Source: Pseudolabrys sp. (GTDB lineage: Bacteria > Pseudomonadota > Alphaproteobacteria > Rhizobiales > Xanthobacteraceae). Taken from it: a stretch of DNA of 64,000 nucleotides. The translations under genes were made by a program, and so were the position numbers. The notes beneath the pieces were generated by a model. The model was not told where the DNA came from. It made no database searches and saw only the letters and a list, made by a program, of their open reading frames with translations. Positions within the stretch are counted from its first letter, which is position 1. Every line of letters begins with the position of its first letter. The stretch spans positions 57,501-121,500 of the forward strand of contig JAHCKG010000010.1 in assembly GCA_026125895.1 (NCBI GenBank). Reading direction: 5' to 3'. Below are positions 27,553 to 35,936 of this stretch, piece by piece.

Positions 27553-28283
27553 CGCGCTGGTTCGGCCCAGGGAAGATCGACATTCTCGAAGCAGTGTTCG
27601 AGGCGCGCGCCGGCGGCCGCTTCTTCGTGCACGGCCGCTCGCCCGACAACGGCGAGGATCACCGCGTCGCCGGCGTCGTGCAGGAAGCCATCCCGAACGC
27701 GAAGGTCGTCTACACCTGGGCGTGGCAATCGACGCCGGAGCGGGAGTCGCTCGTCACCGTCGAGTTCAAGCCGGACGGCGAAGGCACGCTGCTCGTGCTG
27801 ACGCATGAACAGTTCGCCGACGACGGCGCGCGCGATCGTCACAACATGGGCTGGACCGGCGCCCTGCTCAAGCTCGAGACCTTTCTGCATACCGACGGCG
27901 CGCCGCCGCCGCATGGCAAGTTCGTCTGGAACGAACTCAATACCCGCGACGTCGAAGCCGCCAAGAATTTTCTCGGCGCATCGCTGGGCTGGACCTTCGA
28001 GGCCAGTCCGATGCCGGGCTTCACCTACTGGATCATCAGACGAGGCGACGAGCGCATCGGCGGCATCTTCGACATGAACGCCAATGCCGCCTGCAAGGGC
28101 GTGCCGGAGCACTGGCTCACCTACATCGCCGTCGATGACGTCGATGCGCGGCTCAAGGCCGCGCTGGCGGCGGGCGCCAGGGAAGGCAGGCCGCCGCAGG
28201 ACATTCCTGGCGTCGGCCGCATGGCGGTGCTGCAGCAACCCGGCGGCGCGATGGTTGCCTGGCTCACACCGAAACCGATGTAA
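27450..28283 (+). CDS. SRPBCC (AHSA1-like) / VOC fusion protein
   Basis: 277 residues in two domains. Residues 1-150 are an AHSA1-type SRPBCC lipid-pocket domain (FRAPPARVFKAWTEPTQIARWFGP, ending with HNMGWTGALLKLE). Residues about 155-277 are a VOC (glyoxalase-like) domain (FVWNELNTRDVEAAKNFLG, VPEHWLTYIAVDDVDARL, GRMAVLQQPGG). These domains are usually separate genes; here one frame runs through both with no stop. The start at 27450 lies inside the ArsR gene, with GAGAG about 8 nt before it. It probably binds a hydrophobic or toxic small molecule. No substrate can be assigned. Confidence 0.85.
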   Translation: MDTAVATKPSLTIRRRFRAPPARVFKAWTEPTQIARWFGPGKIDILEAVFEARAGGRFFVHGRSPDNGEDHRVAGVVQEAIPNAKVVYTWAWQSTPERESLVTVEFKPDGEGTLLVLTHEQFADDGARDRHNMGWTGALLKLETFLHTDGAPPPHGKFVWNELNTRDVEAAKNFLGASLGWTFEASPMPGFTYWIIRRGDERIGGIFDMNANAACKGVPEHWLTYIAVDDVDARLKAALAAGAREGRPPQDIPGVGRMAVLQQPGGAMVAWLTPKPM

Positions 28284-28297
28284 CGAGGACGACGATC

Positions 28298-28930
28298 ATG
28301 AAACTTCACGGATTTCCTCCATCGCCGCGCACCTGGGCGGCGCGCGCCGTCGCGGCGCAGCTCGGCATGCCGCTCGAGCTCGTCCTCGTCGATCTGTCCA
28401 AGGGGCAGCAGCATGCGCCGGACTATCGCGCCATCAACCCCACCGGCCGCGCGCCGACCTTGGTCGATGGCGACTTCGTGCTGTGGGAGACGACGGCGAT
28501 CATGCAGTACCTCGCCGGGCAGAAGCCGAACACGCTGTGGCCGGACGATGCGCGCGTCCGCGCCGACATCGTGCGCTGGCAGAGCTGGACGCTGGCGCAC
28601 TGGGAGAAAGACTCGTGCGTGCCCCTGGTGTTCGAGCGACTCGTCAAGCCGATCCTCGGCGCCGGGCCGCCGGACGAAGCCGTCATCGCGCGCGCGCTCG
28701 AAAACTTTGCCCGCGACGCCAGAATCCTGGAAACGCACCTTGCCTCACAGCCCTACCTCGTCGGCCAGGCGCTGACGCTCGCCGACTTCTCGGTCGCGGG
28801 GCCGTTGGTCTACGCCCAGCAGGCCGGCATGCCGCTCGCCGATTATCCGAAGCTGTCGGAATGGTTCGCCCGCGTCTCGGCGCTGCCGTGCTGGAAGCAG
28901 ACGGCGCCACAGCCCGCCGCGGCGGCGTGA
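28298..28930 (+). CDS. glutathione S-transferase family protein
   Basis: 210 residues. The N-terminal thioredoxin-fold half opens MKLHGFPPSPRTWAARA and contains the cis-Pro NPTGRAPTLVDGDFVLWETTAIMQYLA, which binds the glutathione gamma-glutamyl group. The C-terminal half is all-helical and has the GQALTLADFSVAGPLVYA capping motif. It follows the SRPBCC-VOC gene by 14 nt and is likely co-transcribed with it under the ArsR regulator, which suggests an electrophile or xenobiotic response. Family assignment is firm; class (phi/theta-like) and substrate are not. Confidence 0.92.
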   Translation: MKLHGFPPSPRTWAARAVAAQLGMPLELVLVDLSKGQQHAPDYRAINPTGRAPTLVDGDFVLWETTAIMQYLAGQKPNTLWPDDARVRADIVRWQSWTLAHWEKDSCVPLVFERLVKPILGAGPPDEAVIARALENFARDARILETHLASQPYLVGQALTLADFSVAGPLVYAQQAGMPLADYPKLSEWFARVSALPCWKQTAPQPAAAA

Positions 28931-28934
28931 GGCA

Positions 28935-29070
28935 CTTGTCCCGGACGCGGCGCAGCACGAAGCGCAGCGCAGTGATGCGCCGCTGAGCCGGGACCTTACA
29001 ATCGAATGAGTTCGTGATGGTCCCGGGTCTGCAGCGCACCACTCACGTGCTGCGCTGCGCCCGGGACAAG
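28935..29070. repeat. dispersed palindromic repeat (type F) between convergent genes
   Basis: The ends are CTTGTCCCGG and CCGGGACAAG, a perfect inverted pair. Inside are GCGGCGCAGCACGAAGCGC and GCAGCGCACCACTCACGTGC blocks and a smaller GAGCCGGGACC/GGTCCCGGGTC pair. It separates the converging GST and 3-hydroxybutyryl-CoA dehydrogenase genes. Elements starting TTGTCCCGGACGCGG are familiar between genes in Bradyrhizobium-like genomes (from memory). Confidence 0.7.
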
Positions 29071-29074
29071 AGCC

Positions 29075-29956
29075 TCAGCGCGTCGGGACCGGCTTGTCGC
29101 CGCGGTAGTCGTAGAAGCCGCGCTGCGTCTTGCGGCCGAGCCAGCCGGCTTCGACGTATTTCACCAGCAGCGGGCACGGACGGTACTTGGAGTCCGCCAG
29201 CCCCTCGTGCAGCACCTGCATGACCGAGAGACAGGTGTCGAGACCGATGAAGTCGGCGAGTTCGAGCGGGCCCATCGGGTGGTGCGCGCCGAGGCGCATC
29301 GCGGTGTCGATCGCCTCGACGTTGCCGACGCCTTCATACAGCGTGTAGATCGCCTCGTTGATCATCGGCAGCAGGATGCGGTTGACGATGAAGGCCGGGA
29401 AATCCTCCGACACCGCGATGGTCTTATGCAGCGTGCGGACGAAATCCTTCGAGGTCTCGAAGGTGGCGTCGTCGGTGGCAATGCCGCGGATGACCTCCAC
29501 CAGCTCCATGAGCGGCACCGGATTCATGAAGTGAATGCCGATGAAACGCTCCGGGCGATCGGTCGTCGCGGCAAGGCGCGTGATCGAGATCGACGAGGTA
29601 TTGGTGGCTAGAATGGCTTCCGGCTTCAGCGACTGGCAAAGCTCGGCGTAAATCTTGCGCTTTGCCTCTTCCTTTTCGATCGCCGTCTCGATGACGAGAT
29701 CGCAGGTGCCGAGGTCCTCGTATTTCTCGGCGACGCCGATGCGCCCGAGCGCCGACTTGCGGTCCTCCTCGGTGATGGTCTTCTTGGAGACCTGCTTGGC
29801 CATGTTGCCGTTGATCGTGGCCATGCCGGCCTTGATGCGGTCGGCCGAGATGTCGTTGAGCTTCACGTCGTAGCCGGCCAGCGCGCAGACATGGGCGATG
29901 CCGTTGCCCATCTGGCCCGCGCCGATTACCCCGACAGTTTTTATAGTAGCGGCCAT
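29075..29956 (-). CDS. 3-hydroxybutyryl-CoA dehydrogenase
   Basis: NAD(P)-linked oxidation/reduction of 3-hydroxyacyl-CoA, central to butyrate and polyhydroxybutyrate metabolism. The Rossmann motif is VGVIGAGQMGNGIAHVCALAG. ATNTSSISITRLA and GIHFMNPVPLMELVEV hold the catalytic serine and histidine. The C-terminal domain has FPAFIVNRILLPMINEA and HPMGPLELADFIGLD. I start at the ATG at 29956 (293 residues), with CGGATCAG upstream. It follows etfA on the same strand with a 55-nt gap, so an etfB-etfA-hbd transcript is likely. Confidence 0.95.
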   Translation of the reverse strand: MAATIKTVGVIGAGQMGNGIAHVCALAGYDVKLNDISADRIKAGMATINGNMAKQVSKKTITEEDRKSALGRIGVAEKYEDLGTCDLVIETAIEKEEAKRKIYAELCQSLKPEAILATNTSSISITRLAATTDRPERFIGIHFMNPVPLMELVEVIRGIATDDATFETSKDFVRTLHKTIAVSEDFPAFIVNRILLPMINEAIYTLYEGVGNVEAIDTAMRLGAHHPMGPLELADFIGLDTCLSVMQVLHEGLADSKYRPCPLLVKYVEAGWLGRKTQRGFYDYRGDKPVPTR

Positions 29957-30068
29957 TTCTGATCCGATGTGTTCCATGCCCCCGCTGAGGCAATCCCCGT
30001 CCGAACCCCGTTTCTACGACGAACTGCGGGATGACGCCACAGACGCGATGAACGGGCGTTGAACGGCC

Positions 30069-31013
30069 TCAGCGCCCGACCTTGCCCAATTCCTCGGCCA
30101 ATTCCGGCAGTGCCGTGTAGAGGTCGGCAACCAGGCCGTAATCGGCGACCTGGAAGATCGGCGCCTCTTCGTCCTTGTTGATCGCGACGATGACCTTGGA
30201 GTCCTTCATGCCGGCGAGATGCTGGATCGCGCCGGAAATGCCGACGGCGATGTAAAGCTCCGGCGCCACAACCTTGCCGGTCTGGCCCACCTGCCAGTCG
30301 TTCGGCGCATAGCCGGCATCGACCGCGGCGCGCGAGGCACCCATCGCGGCGCCGAGCTTGTCGGCGACCGGCTCGATGTACTTGGTGAAGTTCTCGCGGT
30401 TCTGCATCGCCCGGCCGCCGGAGATGATGATCTTGGCCGAGGTGAGCTCGGGACGATCCGACTTCGACAGTTCCTCGCCGACGAAGGACGACAGGCCGGG
30501 ATCGGCCGCGGCGTTGACGTTCTCGACCGAAGCCGAGCCACCTTCGCCCGCCGCCTGGAAGGTCGAGGTGCGCACCGTGATCACCTTCTTGGCGTCCAGC
30601 GACTTCACGGTCTGAATGGCGTTGCCGGCATAGATCGGCCGCTCGAACGTGTCGGGCGAAACGACCTTCATAACTTCGGAGATCTGCATGACGTCGAGCA
30701 GCGCGGCGACGCGCGGCATCACGTTCTTGCCCGACGTGGTCGCCGGGGCGACGAAGGCATCGTACTTTTCGGCGAGCGACACGATCAGCGCCGCCAGCGA
30801 CTCGGCGAGTTGGTGCTCGTAGGCGGCCGCGTCGGCGATCAGCACCTTGGCGATGCCATCGAGCTTGGCGGTGGCATCAGCCGCGGCCTTGCAATCCTTG
30901 CCGGCGACGAGGACGTGCACGTCGCCGCCCAGCGCCTTGGCCGCGGTCAGCGCCTTGTTGGTGGCGTCCTTGATCGACTTGTTGTCGTGCTCGGCGAGAA
31001 GAAGCGTGGTCAT
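30069..31013 (-). CDS. etfA: electron transfer flavoprotein alpha subunit
   Basis: 314 residues; forms the FAD-containing heterodimer with EtfB that passes electrons from acyl-CoA dehydrogenases to ETF-ubiquinone oxidoreductase. The N-terminal ETF domain starts [17 protein letters not shown]. The FAD-binding C-terminal domain shows [13 protein letters not shown], then [23 protein letters not shown] and [20 protein letters not shown] use the second in-frame start (31013). A palindromic repeat lies between it and etfB. Confidence 0.96.
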   Translation of the reverse strand: MTTLLLAEHDNKSIKDATNKALTAAKALGGDVHVLVAGKDCKAAADATAKLDGIAKVLIADAAAYEHQLAESLAALIVSLAEKYDAFVAPATTSGKNVMPRVAALLDVMQISEVMKVVSPDTFERPIYAGNAIQTVKSLDAKKVITVRTSTFQAAGEGGSASVENVNAAADPGLSSFVGEELSKSDRPELTSAKIIISGGRAMQNRENFTKYIEPVADKLGAAMGASRAAVDAGYAPNDWQVGQTGKVVAPELYIAVGISGAIQHLAGMKDSKVIVAINKDEEAPIFQVADYGLVADLYTALPELAEELGKVGR

Positions 31014-31038
31014 GTTCAGATTACTCCCGTGCACAACA

Positions 31039-31121
31039 CGTCATGCCCGGCCTTGTGCCGGGCATCCACGTCTTGACGGAGAAGAAAGGCGTGGATGGCC
31101 GGGACAAGCCCGGCCATGACG
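31039..31121. repeat. palindromic repeat (type G) inside the etf operon
   Basis: Two hairpins, ATGCCCGGCCTTGTGCCGGGCAT and GGCCGGGACAAGCCCGGCC, sit in a larger inverted arrangement with CGTCATG at the left end, CATGACG at the right and ATCCACG/CGTGGAT inside. The element separates etfB from etfA and would be transcribed. It could stabilise the upstream mRNA or partly terminate transcription. Confidence 0.7.
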
Positions 31122-31152
31122 GAGGGAAGAACTGCGTCAGAGCGAAGGGGCA

Positions 31153-31902
31153 TCAGATAACTCCCGCTTCGTTCTTCAGCTTATCGACGAGTTCGGCAAC
31201 CGAGCCGACCTTGACGCCGGCCTTGCGTCCCGACGGTTCGGTGGTCTTGACCACTTCCAGGCGCGGCTTGGTGTCGACGCCGTAGTCGGCGGCGGTTTTC
31301 TCGTCGATCGGCTTCTTCTTCGCCTTCATGATGTTCGGCAGCGACGCGTAACGCGGCTCGTTGAGGCGGAGATCGGTGGTGACAATCGCGGGCGCTTTCA
31401 GCTTCACGGTCTGCAAGCCGCCATCGACTTCGCGCGTGACGCTGATGCTGTCGCCGTCGATGGCGAGCTTCGAGGCGAAGGTGCCCTGCGCCCAGCCGAG
31501 CAAGGCGGCAAGCATCTGGCCGGTCTGGTTTGAGTCATCGTCGATCGCCTGCTTGCCGAGAATGACAAGGCCGGGCTGTTCGGCTTCGACGATCTTCTTG
31601 AGAAGCTTGGCGACGGCGAGCGGCTCGACGACACCCTCGGCTTTCACCAAGATGCCGCGGTCGGCGCCCATCGCCAGCGCGGTGCGGATCGTCTCGGAGG
31701 CTTGCTGCGGCCCGATGGAGACGGCGACGATTTCGGTCGCCTTGCCGGCTTCCTTCAGCCGGATCGCCTCTTCCACGGCGATCTCGTCGAAGGGGTTCAT
31801 CGACATCTTGATGTTGGCGAGCTCGACGCCCGAGCCATCCGCCTTGACGCGAATTTTGACGTTGTAATCGACGACCCGCTTCACGGGCACCAGAATCTTC
31901 AT
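31153..31902 (-). CDS. etfB: electron transfer flavoprotein beta subunit
   Basis: 249 residues, AMP-binding partner of EtfA. It starts [17 protein letters not shown]. The ETF signature includes [44 protein letters not shown] and [21 protein letters not shown]. The order etfB then etfA is the usual one. The upstream neighbour on the same strand is the cobalamin adenosyltransferase, after 141 nt. Confidence 0.97.
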   Translation of the reverse strand: MKILVPVKRVVDYNVKIRVKADGSGVELANIKMSMNPFDEIAVEEAIRLKEAGKATEIVAVSIGPQQASETIRTALAMGADRGILVKAEGVVEPLAVAKLLKKIVEAEQPGLVILGKQAIDDDSNQTGQMLAALLGWAQGTFASKLAIDGDSISVTREVDGGLQTVKLKAPAIVTTDLRLNEPRYASLPNIMKAKKKPIDEKTAADYGVDTKPRLEVVKTTEPSGRKAGVKVGSVAELVDKLKNEAGVI

Positions 31903-32043
31903 AATGCTATTCCCATCGGGGCTTTTCGGGAAAACGGCCGGAACCTAAAGGCCGCCGCGCCGGCATGTCAACGCTTATGCTGCGTTGCACGCTGCGGCAT
32001 CGAGGTTTTGCCGGGAGTTTAGATCCAATTTGCAGGGATATCG

Positions 32044-32616
32044 TCAGCGGTTCTGCCCCGGCTGCCACAACACATCTTTCGCGCCTTTGTCGTTGGCGTA
32101 ACGGCCCGCAACGAAAAGGTAGTCCGACAGCCGGTTCACGTATTTGAGCGACGGCTCGGAAACGCCGTCCTGATCGGTATCACGTAGCTTGACCATGATG
32201 CGCTCGGCGCGCCGGCACACCGTGCGCGCCAGGTGCAGATAGGCCGAAGCCGCACTGCCGCCCGGCAGGATAAATGATTTGAGCGGCGTCAGTTCCGCAT
32301 TAAGCCGGTCGATCTCGCCCTCGAGCCAGGTCACCTGGGCGTCGGTGACCGTGAGACGGGCGCCGCCGGGGCCTTTTTCGGCGAGGCACAGATCGGCCTC
32401 GACGTCGAACAGATCGTTTTGGATACGACCGAGGGCGGCATCGAACGCCTTGTCGGCGGCGGTATGCAGGCGGACGAGGCCGATCACGGCATTGGCCTCG
32501 TCCAGCGTGCCGTAAGCCTCGACCCGCAAGTCGTATTTCTTCCGCCGCGCGCCGGAGCCGAGCGCGGTCGTGCCGTCGTCGCCGGTCCGTGTGTAGATGC
32601 GGTTGAGAACGACCAT
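32044..32616 (-). CDS. PduO-type cob(I)yrinic acid a,c-diamide / cobalamin adenosyltransferase
   Basis: Transfers the adenosyl group of ATP to cob(I)alamin to make adenosylcobalamin. 190 residues. The ATP-binding N-terminus is YTRTGDDGTTALGSGARRKK, followed by the Asp/Glu-rich YGTLDEANAVIG and the helical ARTVCRRAERIMVKL, where the RxxER signature is visible. The ATG at 32616 starts MVVLNRIYTRTGDD; a longer frame upstream begins with a His-rich stretch from the gap and is rejected. It follows the small HIG1-like gene by 26 nt. Confidence 0.93.
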   Translation of the reverse strand: MVVLNRIYTRTGDDGTTALGSGARRKKYDLRVEAYGTLDEANAVIGLVRLHTAADKAFDAALGRIQNDLFDVEADLCLAEKGPGGARLTVTDAQVTWLEGEIDRLNAELTPLKSFILPGGSAASAYLHLARTVCRRAERIMVKLRDTDQDGVSEPSLKYVNRLSDYLFVAGRYANDKGAKDVLWQPGQNR

Positions 32617-32642
32617 GGGGCTCCTTTGGGCGTTCGGCGCAA

Positions 32643-32837
32643 TCAGCCGCGCATGACCCAGATGGTGAACATGATGATGATGATGGCGACGAATTGCAGC
32701 AACACGCGCCACCGCATCAGGCTCTGCGAACGGTTCGGCGAGCCGCCCCGCATCATGTTCATGAGGCCGAGCATAAGCACGACGGCCACCGCGATGATCG
32801 CGGCCGGCACCAGATAATGGGAGAGAATGTCGGACAT
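32643..32837 (-). CDS. small twin-transmembrane HIG1-like protein
   Basis: A 64-residue protein with two hydrophobic helices: residues about 8-27 (LVPAAIIAVAVVLMLGLMNM) and 45-62 (LLQFVAIIIIMFTIWVM). The loop between them, NRSQSLMRWRVLLQ, resembles the HIG1 signature. Such proteins in Rhizobiales are annotated as twin transmembrane proteins. In mitochondria HIG1 proteins stabilise respiratory complexes, so a role near respiration is possible, and etfBA is nearby. The start at 32837 is the first ATG before the first helix. Confidence 0.75.
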   Translation of the reverse strand: MSDILSHYLVPAAIIAVAVVLMLGLMNMMRGGSPNRSQSLMRWRVLLQFVAIIIIMFTIWVMRG

Positions 32838-32968
32838 GCCGGGCCTATTAGCACCCTCGCCCGGAGCCTGCCAGCACAGCCCAGCCATGAGGATCTGCGC
32901 TCCGGATTCGCCATATAGTTGCATTTGTGATTTATTGGTTGTGGAGGGGCGGCTGTCGGGGTGGGGCA

Positions 32969-34978
32969 ATGCGGCCTGGGTGGGAGACCGGGATACCAGT
33001 ACGGCTGGCCGCATCCCGGCCCGAGCCCGGCGAGGCCTGTCCGGAGCTCGCCTGTATCCGCCGCCGCCTGCCGCGGCACGCGCTGGCCTGGGCCGAACTC
33101 CGCGCCGAACGGCTGGGCCTCGGCGCCGACCGGGCCCTGATCAGCGCCGGGCTTTTGGATGAAGAAACCTATATCCGCGCGCTCGCCCAAGACCTCGGTA
33201 TCGTCTTCGAGTCGCTCGAGACGGCGGAGCGGCGGCAGTGTCTGCTTTCCGACGATGAATTCGCGGCAAAGGCTGCTTCCGGGCTGCTGCCGCTAGCGGA
33301 CGGCGACAGTGAGGTGACGGTTATCGCACCACGAGGTACCGGGGCTCGAGGCCTGGTGCGGCTGATCCAGAGCGATCCCGCCCTCGCCGCCCGCGTTCGT
33401 CTGACGACGGCACGGCGATTGAACGGCTTTCTGCTGCGCGCCGGTGGCGATGCCTTCAGCCGTCAGGCGACGGAGTCGCTGAAAAGACGGTGGCCCGCCT
33501 TGTCGGCAGCCTCATCCCGCGGCTTCAGCATCCCGCTTGCCGTGCTCGCTTCATCTTTCGTGATCGCGGCAGTGCTGGTGCCGGACACGGTGCAGTTGGC
33601 CGTCGAACTGATGCTGTCGGCGGCCTTCCTGGCATGGCTCGGGTTGCGTCTGATCGGCGCCGTCGTCGGTTCGTCGCGTCCATTGCCCGATATCGACCTG
33701 CCGGATCGTGAACTGCCGACCTACAGCGTGATCGCCGCAGTGTACCGCGAAGCAAGGTCTGTCGATGCGCTGCTCGCCGCCATCGAACGTCTCGACTATC
33801 CGGCGGAGAAGCTCGACGTCATCATTGCCGTCGAGGCCGACGATGTTGAAACACGAGAGGCGCTCAAAGCGGCGAAGAGGCGCCTGCCGTTCTCGATGAT
33901 CGAGGTGCCGCCGGGCGGGCCGCGCACCAAACCGAAGGCGCTCAATGTTGCACTCCCTTTCGCGCGCGGTACGTTCACCGTCGTTTACGACGCCGAAGAT
34001 CGGCCCGAGCCGGGGCAGCTACGTCTTGCTTTACGAGCCTTCCTCAACGGCAACCGCAATCTCGCCTGCGTGCAGGCACGGCTGTGCATCGACAACACCG
34101 CCGACGGCTGGCTGGCGCGCTATTTCACCGCTGAGTACGCCGCGCAATTCGATGTCTTCCTGCCGGGACTGGCGCGGCTGCACATTCCGCTGCCGCTCGG
34201 CGGCTCATCCAATCATTTTCACACCGCGACCTTGCGCAAGGTCGGCGCTTGGGATCCGTACAATGTCACGGAAGACGCCGATCTCGGCATGCGGCTGGCG
34301 CGACTTGGATATCGCGCGGCAATGATCGAATCGACCACCTACGAGGAAGCCCCTGCCCGGCCTGCCGCGTGGCTCCGCCAGCGCACCCGTTGGTTCAAGG
34401 GTTGGATGCAGACCTGGTTCGTTCACATGCGCCAGCCCCGGCAGCTCTGGCGCGATCTTGGCCCTGCCGGCTTCGTCGCCTTCAATCTGATGATCGGCGG
34501 CATGGCGCTCGCGGCGCTGGTGCATCCGGTCTTCGCTGCTGCGCTGATCTATCGCATCGCCTGGAGCGATACGTTGACGACCGCAGACAAAGAGTCGCTC
34601 GTTTTCCTGGGCATGTTTTACAGCCTCACGGCCATGTGCGGCTATGCGACCTCGGCTTATCTCGGCTGGCTTGGGCTGGCGCGACGCGGCCTGTCGTCGT
34701 CCGCCTGGGTCCTGCTGCTCACGCCGGTGCACTGGATGCTGCTGTCGGCGGCCGCGTGGCGCGCAGTCTATCAACTCTTCGCCAATCCCTTCGCCTGGGA
34801 AAAAACAGAGCACGGCCTCGCCCGCACCTCGCAGCGCGCCAGACGGCTGGCGCGCGCCTTGAGCGGACTGGAGCGCGATCTGCAGCAGGCGCGAGAACGC
34901 GGCAGGCTGCCGCGCATCGACGACGCGGCTACAGATACTTCTTCAGGTCGGCGGCGGCCTCTTCGGGAGTCCGCTTGA
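32969..34978 (+). CDS. membrane family 2 glycosyltransferase with N-terminal T2SSE_N/MshEN-like domain
   Basis: 669 residues. The N-terminal 150 residues look like the GspE N-terminal (MshEN) domain: LISAGLLDEETYIRALAQDLGIVFESL. A pair of transmembrane helices follows (about 190-240). The GT2 catalytic core has VIAAVYREA, VEADDVET, the DAEDRPEP DxD-type segment, the EDADLGMRL acceptor motif and the QRTRW motif of processive or BcsA-like enzymes. Several C-terminal transmembrane helices follow. It probably makes or exports a polysaccharide. The ATG at 32969 has a GGGGTGGGG run before it; a GTG at 32927 is an alternative. Its 3' end overlaps the SCO gene by 50 nt. Confidence 0.85.
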   Translation: MRPGWETGIPVRLAASRPEPGEACPELACIRRRLPRHALAWAELRAERLGLGADRALISAGLLDEETYIRALAQDLGIVFESLETAERRQCLLSDDEFAAKAASGLLPLADGDSEVTVIAPRGTGARGLVRLIQSDPALAARVRLTTARRLNGFLLRAGGDAFSRQATESLKRRWPALSAASSRGFSIPLAVLASSFVIAAVLVPDTVQLAVELMLSAAFLAWLGLRLIGAVVGSSRPLPDIDLPDRELPTYSVIAAVYREARSVDALLAAIERLDYPAEKLDVIIAVEADDVETREALKAAKRRLPFSMIEVPPGGPRTKPKALNVALPFARGTFTVVYDAEDRPEPGQLRLALRAFLNGNRNLACVQARLCIDNTADGWLARYFTAEYAAQFDVFLPGLARLHIPLPLGGSSNHFHTATLRKVGAWDPYNVTEDADLGMRLARLGYRAAMIESTTYEEAPARPAAWLRQRTRWFKGWMQTWFVHMRQPRQLWRDLGPAGFVAFNLMIGGMALAALVHPVFAAALIYRIAWSDTLTTADKESLVFLGMFYSLTAMCGYATSAYLGWLGLARRGLSSSAWVLLLTPVHWMLLSAAAWRAVYQLFANPFAWEKTEHGLARTSQRARRLARALSGLERDLQQARERGRLPRIDDAATDTSSGRRRPLRESA

Positions 34979-35531
34979 GATTGAACGGAGCAACGAACCG
35001 GCCCTGTTTATCCATCAGATAGACCATCGCGGTGTGATCCATCGAATAGTCGTCGCCTTTGCCGGTCGGAACTTTCTTTGCGTAAACCCGGTAAGCCTTC
35101 TCCGCGGCATCGATCGCGGCGCGGTCGCCGGTCGCCGCCATCAGGCGCGGATCGAAACTGGACAGATAGTCCTTCATCACGGCCGGCGTGTCGCGCTCGG
35201 GATCGACGGTGATGAACAAGGCTCCGGTGCGGTCAGCGTCCTTGCCCATGGCGCGGAACATCTCCGACACTTCAAACAAGGTGGTCGGGCACACGTCCGG
35301 GCAATGCGTATAGCCGAAGAAGACGAGCCACGGCTTGCCCTTGAAATCCTGATCGGTGATCGGCTTGTTGTTCTGATCGACAAGCTTGAACGGGCCACCG
35401 ACGGCCGACGCGGTCGATACGCTCGACGCGCCGAAATTACCGGTCACATACCAGAGCGCCCCGAGAAACACGCCGAGCCCGGTCAGGAAAGCGGCAGCGA
35501 CGAGAAGCATATGATTGGCGCGGGACGTCAT
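34929..35531 (-). CDS. SCO1/SenC family copper chaperone
   Basis: 200 residues. An N-terminal transmembrane anchor (about 8-29) precedes a periplasmic thioredoxin-fold domain. The copper/redox motif is YTHCPDVCPTT (CxxxC), and the distant conserved histidine is in SMDHTAMVYLMD. SCO proteins deliver copper to the CuA site of cytochrome c oxidase and are reduced by TlpA in Bradyrhizobium. The start at 35531 (MTSRANHML) fits the anchor. The small membrane protein upstream on the same strand is 34 nt away and may be co-transcribed. Confidence 0.93.
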   Translation of the reverse strand: MTSRANHMLLVAAAFLTGLGVFLGALWYVTGNFGASSVSTASAVGGPFKLVDQNNKPITDQDFKGKPWLVFFGYTHCPDVCPTTLFEVSEMFRAMGKDADRTGALFITVDPERDTPAVMKDYLSSFDPRLMAATGDRAAIDAAEKAYRVYAKKVPTGKGDDYSMDHTAMVYLMDKQGRFVAPFNLKRTPEEAAADLKKYL

Positions 35532-35565
35532 GGCATTTCCAGTGCGGGAAAATTTCCAGGCGGGA

Positions 35566-35724
35566 TCAGAAGCAGGCGGCGAAGCCGGTCCGAACCATCT
35601 CGAAAAAGACGGCGGTACCGAAATATGCCCAGAGGCCCAAGGTCGCAGCGACAACCGCTCCGCCCAGGAGCGAAGCGAGCAGCGTGGGCCACGAAATGGC
35701 CGGGATCGAGGCAGTCGCGCGCAT
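35566..35724 (-). CDS. 52-residue single-span membrane protein
   Basis: Below the usual size cut-off but with a clear pattern: starts MRATASIPAISWPTLLASLL and continues through GGAVVAATLGLWAYFGTAVFFE to a TGFAACF end. One hydrophobic helix spans about residues 14-40. Stop (TGA) and start (ATG) are both clean, and it lies 34 nt upstream of the SCO gene on the same strand. I do not know the family. A role as a small assembly or stability factor for the oxidase system is a guess from position. Confidence 0.6.
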   Translation of the reverse strand: MRATASIPAISWPTLLASLLGGAVVAATLGLWAYFGTAVFFEMVRTGFAACF

Positions 35725-35936
35725 ATCCGTTCCCATATTGGGACACCGTTTTCCTCAGATAAACATCCAACCGCGCCGCGGCAACTATCGCGACGGGGTG
35801 GCCGCCGGCGTTAACCATATCAGCAGTGCATGGCTCATAAAATGCGGCTTTTTGGGACTTCCGTTGACTCAAAAGGTTAAAGCCGCAATGAATGGATCAG
35901 GCATCTTAATAATTTCTGCCCCCTCAGGAGCTTGTT

